NCBI RefSeq assembly: GCF_025567405.1
Contig: NZ_JAOQKJ010000002.1
Span: forward strand, 304,739-368,738
DNA length: 64,000 nt
Direction of reading: 5' to 3'
From: Suilimivivens aceti
Lineage (GTDB): Bacteria; Bacillota; Clostridia; Lachnospirales; Lachnospiraceae
The notes beneath the pieces were generated by a model, which saw only the letters and a list, made by a program, of their open reading frames with translations, ran no database searches and was not told the origin of the DNA. Positions 63,516 through 64,000 of this stretch are shown one piece after another. Both the position numbers and the translations under genes were made by a program. Numbering within the stretch: the first letter of the stretch is position 1; every line of letters starts with the position of its first letter.

Positions 63516-64000
63516 TTATTTTCGAATGTTTTCCGGCAGCGCTGATGACCAGGGGAGCAGCTCTTCCAAAAAGCTGCGGTCTGTGTCTTCCATGTGTTCT
63601 GGGATCACGGTCAGCAAATGTTCAAAGTACTCATAGGGTTTTAAGTTGTTTGCCTTTGCTGTTTCTGCGATACTGTAGATCACAGCAGATGTCTTGGCTC
63701 CGTTTATGGTATCAATCACCTGCCAGTTCTTTTTTCCAATGCAGAATCCCAGAATGGCACGTTCCGAAGCATTATTATCCATCGGAACGTCTCCATCATC
63801 CAGAAATACCCGGAGGTATTTTTCCTGATTCAGAAGGTAGGTAAAGGCTGCTTGCAGTTTTCCTTTTACCACGATCTGTTCTTTTTTCTGTTTCAGGTAC
63901 GCAAACAAAGCATCTACTAGGGGCCGGATGACCACCTGACGCTGCGCAAGTCTTTCTTCGGAAGAGAGCTCTTTCAGTTTACCTTCTTCCCGGTAGATTG
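63516..64000 (-). mobile_element. tnpC: IS66 family transposase (5' end outside window)
   Basis: The minus strand frame enters from the right edge (IYREEGKLKELSSEERLAQRQ) and runs to the stop at 63516. PMDNNASERAILGFCIGKKNW holds the catalytic glutamate of the IS66 DDE domain, and the end LLPWSSALPENIRK is the conserved IS66 C-terminal tail. The frame shows no break, so the element may be intact beyond the window. The accessory tnpA/tnpB genes are not in view. Confidence 0.9.

Overview
The window looks like chromosomal DNA of a gut Firmicute of the Lachnospiraceae type (Blautia/Ruminococcus-like). The signs are a moderate-GC clostridial gene style, a T-box-controlled pheST operon, a complete Rnf complex in the order C-D-G-E-A-B, cmk-ispH-rpsA linkage, SpoIID and SleB-type proteins, and a reductase-terminated NRPS of the sort known from gut clostridia. 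The species cannot be named from the sequence alone. Bases 58616-58865 are an assembly gap of 250 N.

Bases 1-31,000 are mostly housekeeping. On the minus strand a T-box leader precedes pheS-pheT-apeB-queA, with PilZ and VanZ genes in line behind them. Next come a YihY/SpoIID pair, a probable 6S RNA and a secreted DUF5722-like protein. Citrate synthase (plus) and threonine synthase (minus) follow, then a SleB-like hydrolase, an AP2-domain protein that may be translated from a leaderless mRNA, and a GH25-like protein with altered catalytic residues. The energy block is apbE, an Fe-S aldo/keto reductase and rnfCDGEAB; ApbE is the enzyme expected to flavinylate RnfD and RnfG. A DnaQ-like nuclease and a CheR-like methyltransferase close this part.

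Bases 27,600-42,130 hold one long minus-strand operon. From its promoter the order is a MATE transporter fused to an RsbW-type kinase domain, a trimodular NRPS (A-T-C-A-T-C-A-T-R, 2994 aa), a STAS protein, a 4'-phosphopantetheinyl transferase fused in frame to cytidylate kinase, ispH and rpsA. A peptide-aldehyde pathway is thus wired into three core genes. Its carrier-protein-activating enzyme is part of Cmk, and its exporter carries a kinase domain whose natural partner type (STAS) is encoded next to the NRPS.

Bases 42,180-64,000 form a defence island that has been rearranged many times. It starts with a complete Wadjet system (JetA-JetB-JetC-JetD, most like type III) behind a DUF4143 ATPase. 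Then come two copies of an Rpn-family nuclease gene in the same orientation about 5.9 kb apart, an AbiE toxin-antitoxin pair, a DUF234-type ATPase with a 50-nt palindrome upstream, and decayed third copies of both the Rpn and ATPase genes. Further on are an AbiF/Abi_2 HEPN gene broken by one in-frame stop but still preceded by a promoter and a small structured RNA, an SMC/ABC-like ATPase paired with a small TOPRIM-like protein, and remnants of several transposons (a DDE transposase tail, IS21 istB, IS66). No CRISPR array, rRNA or tRNA was seen.
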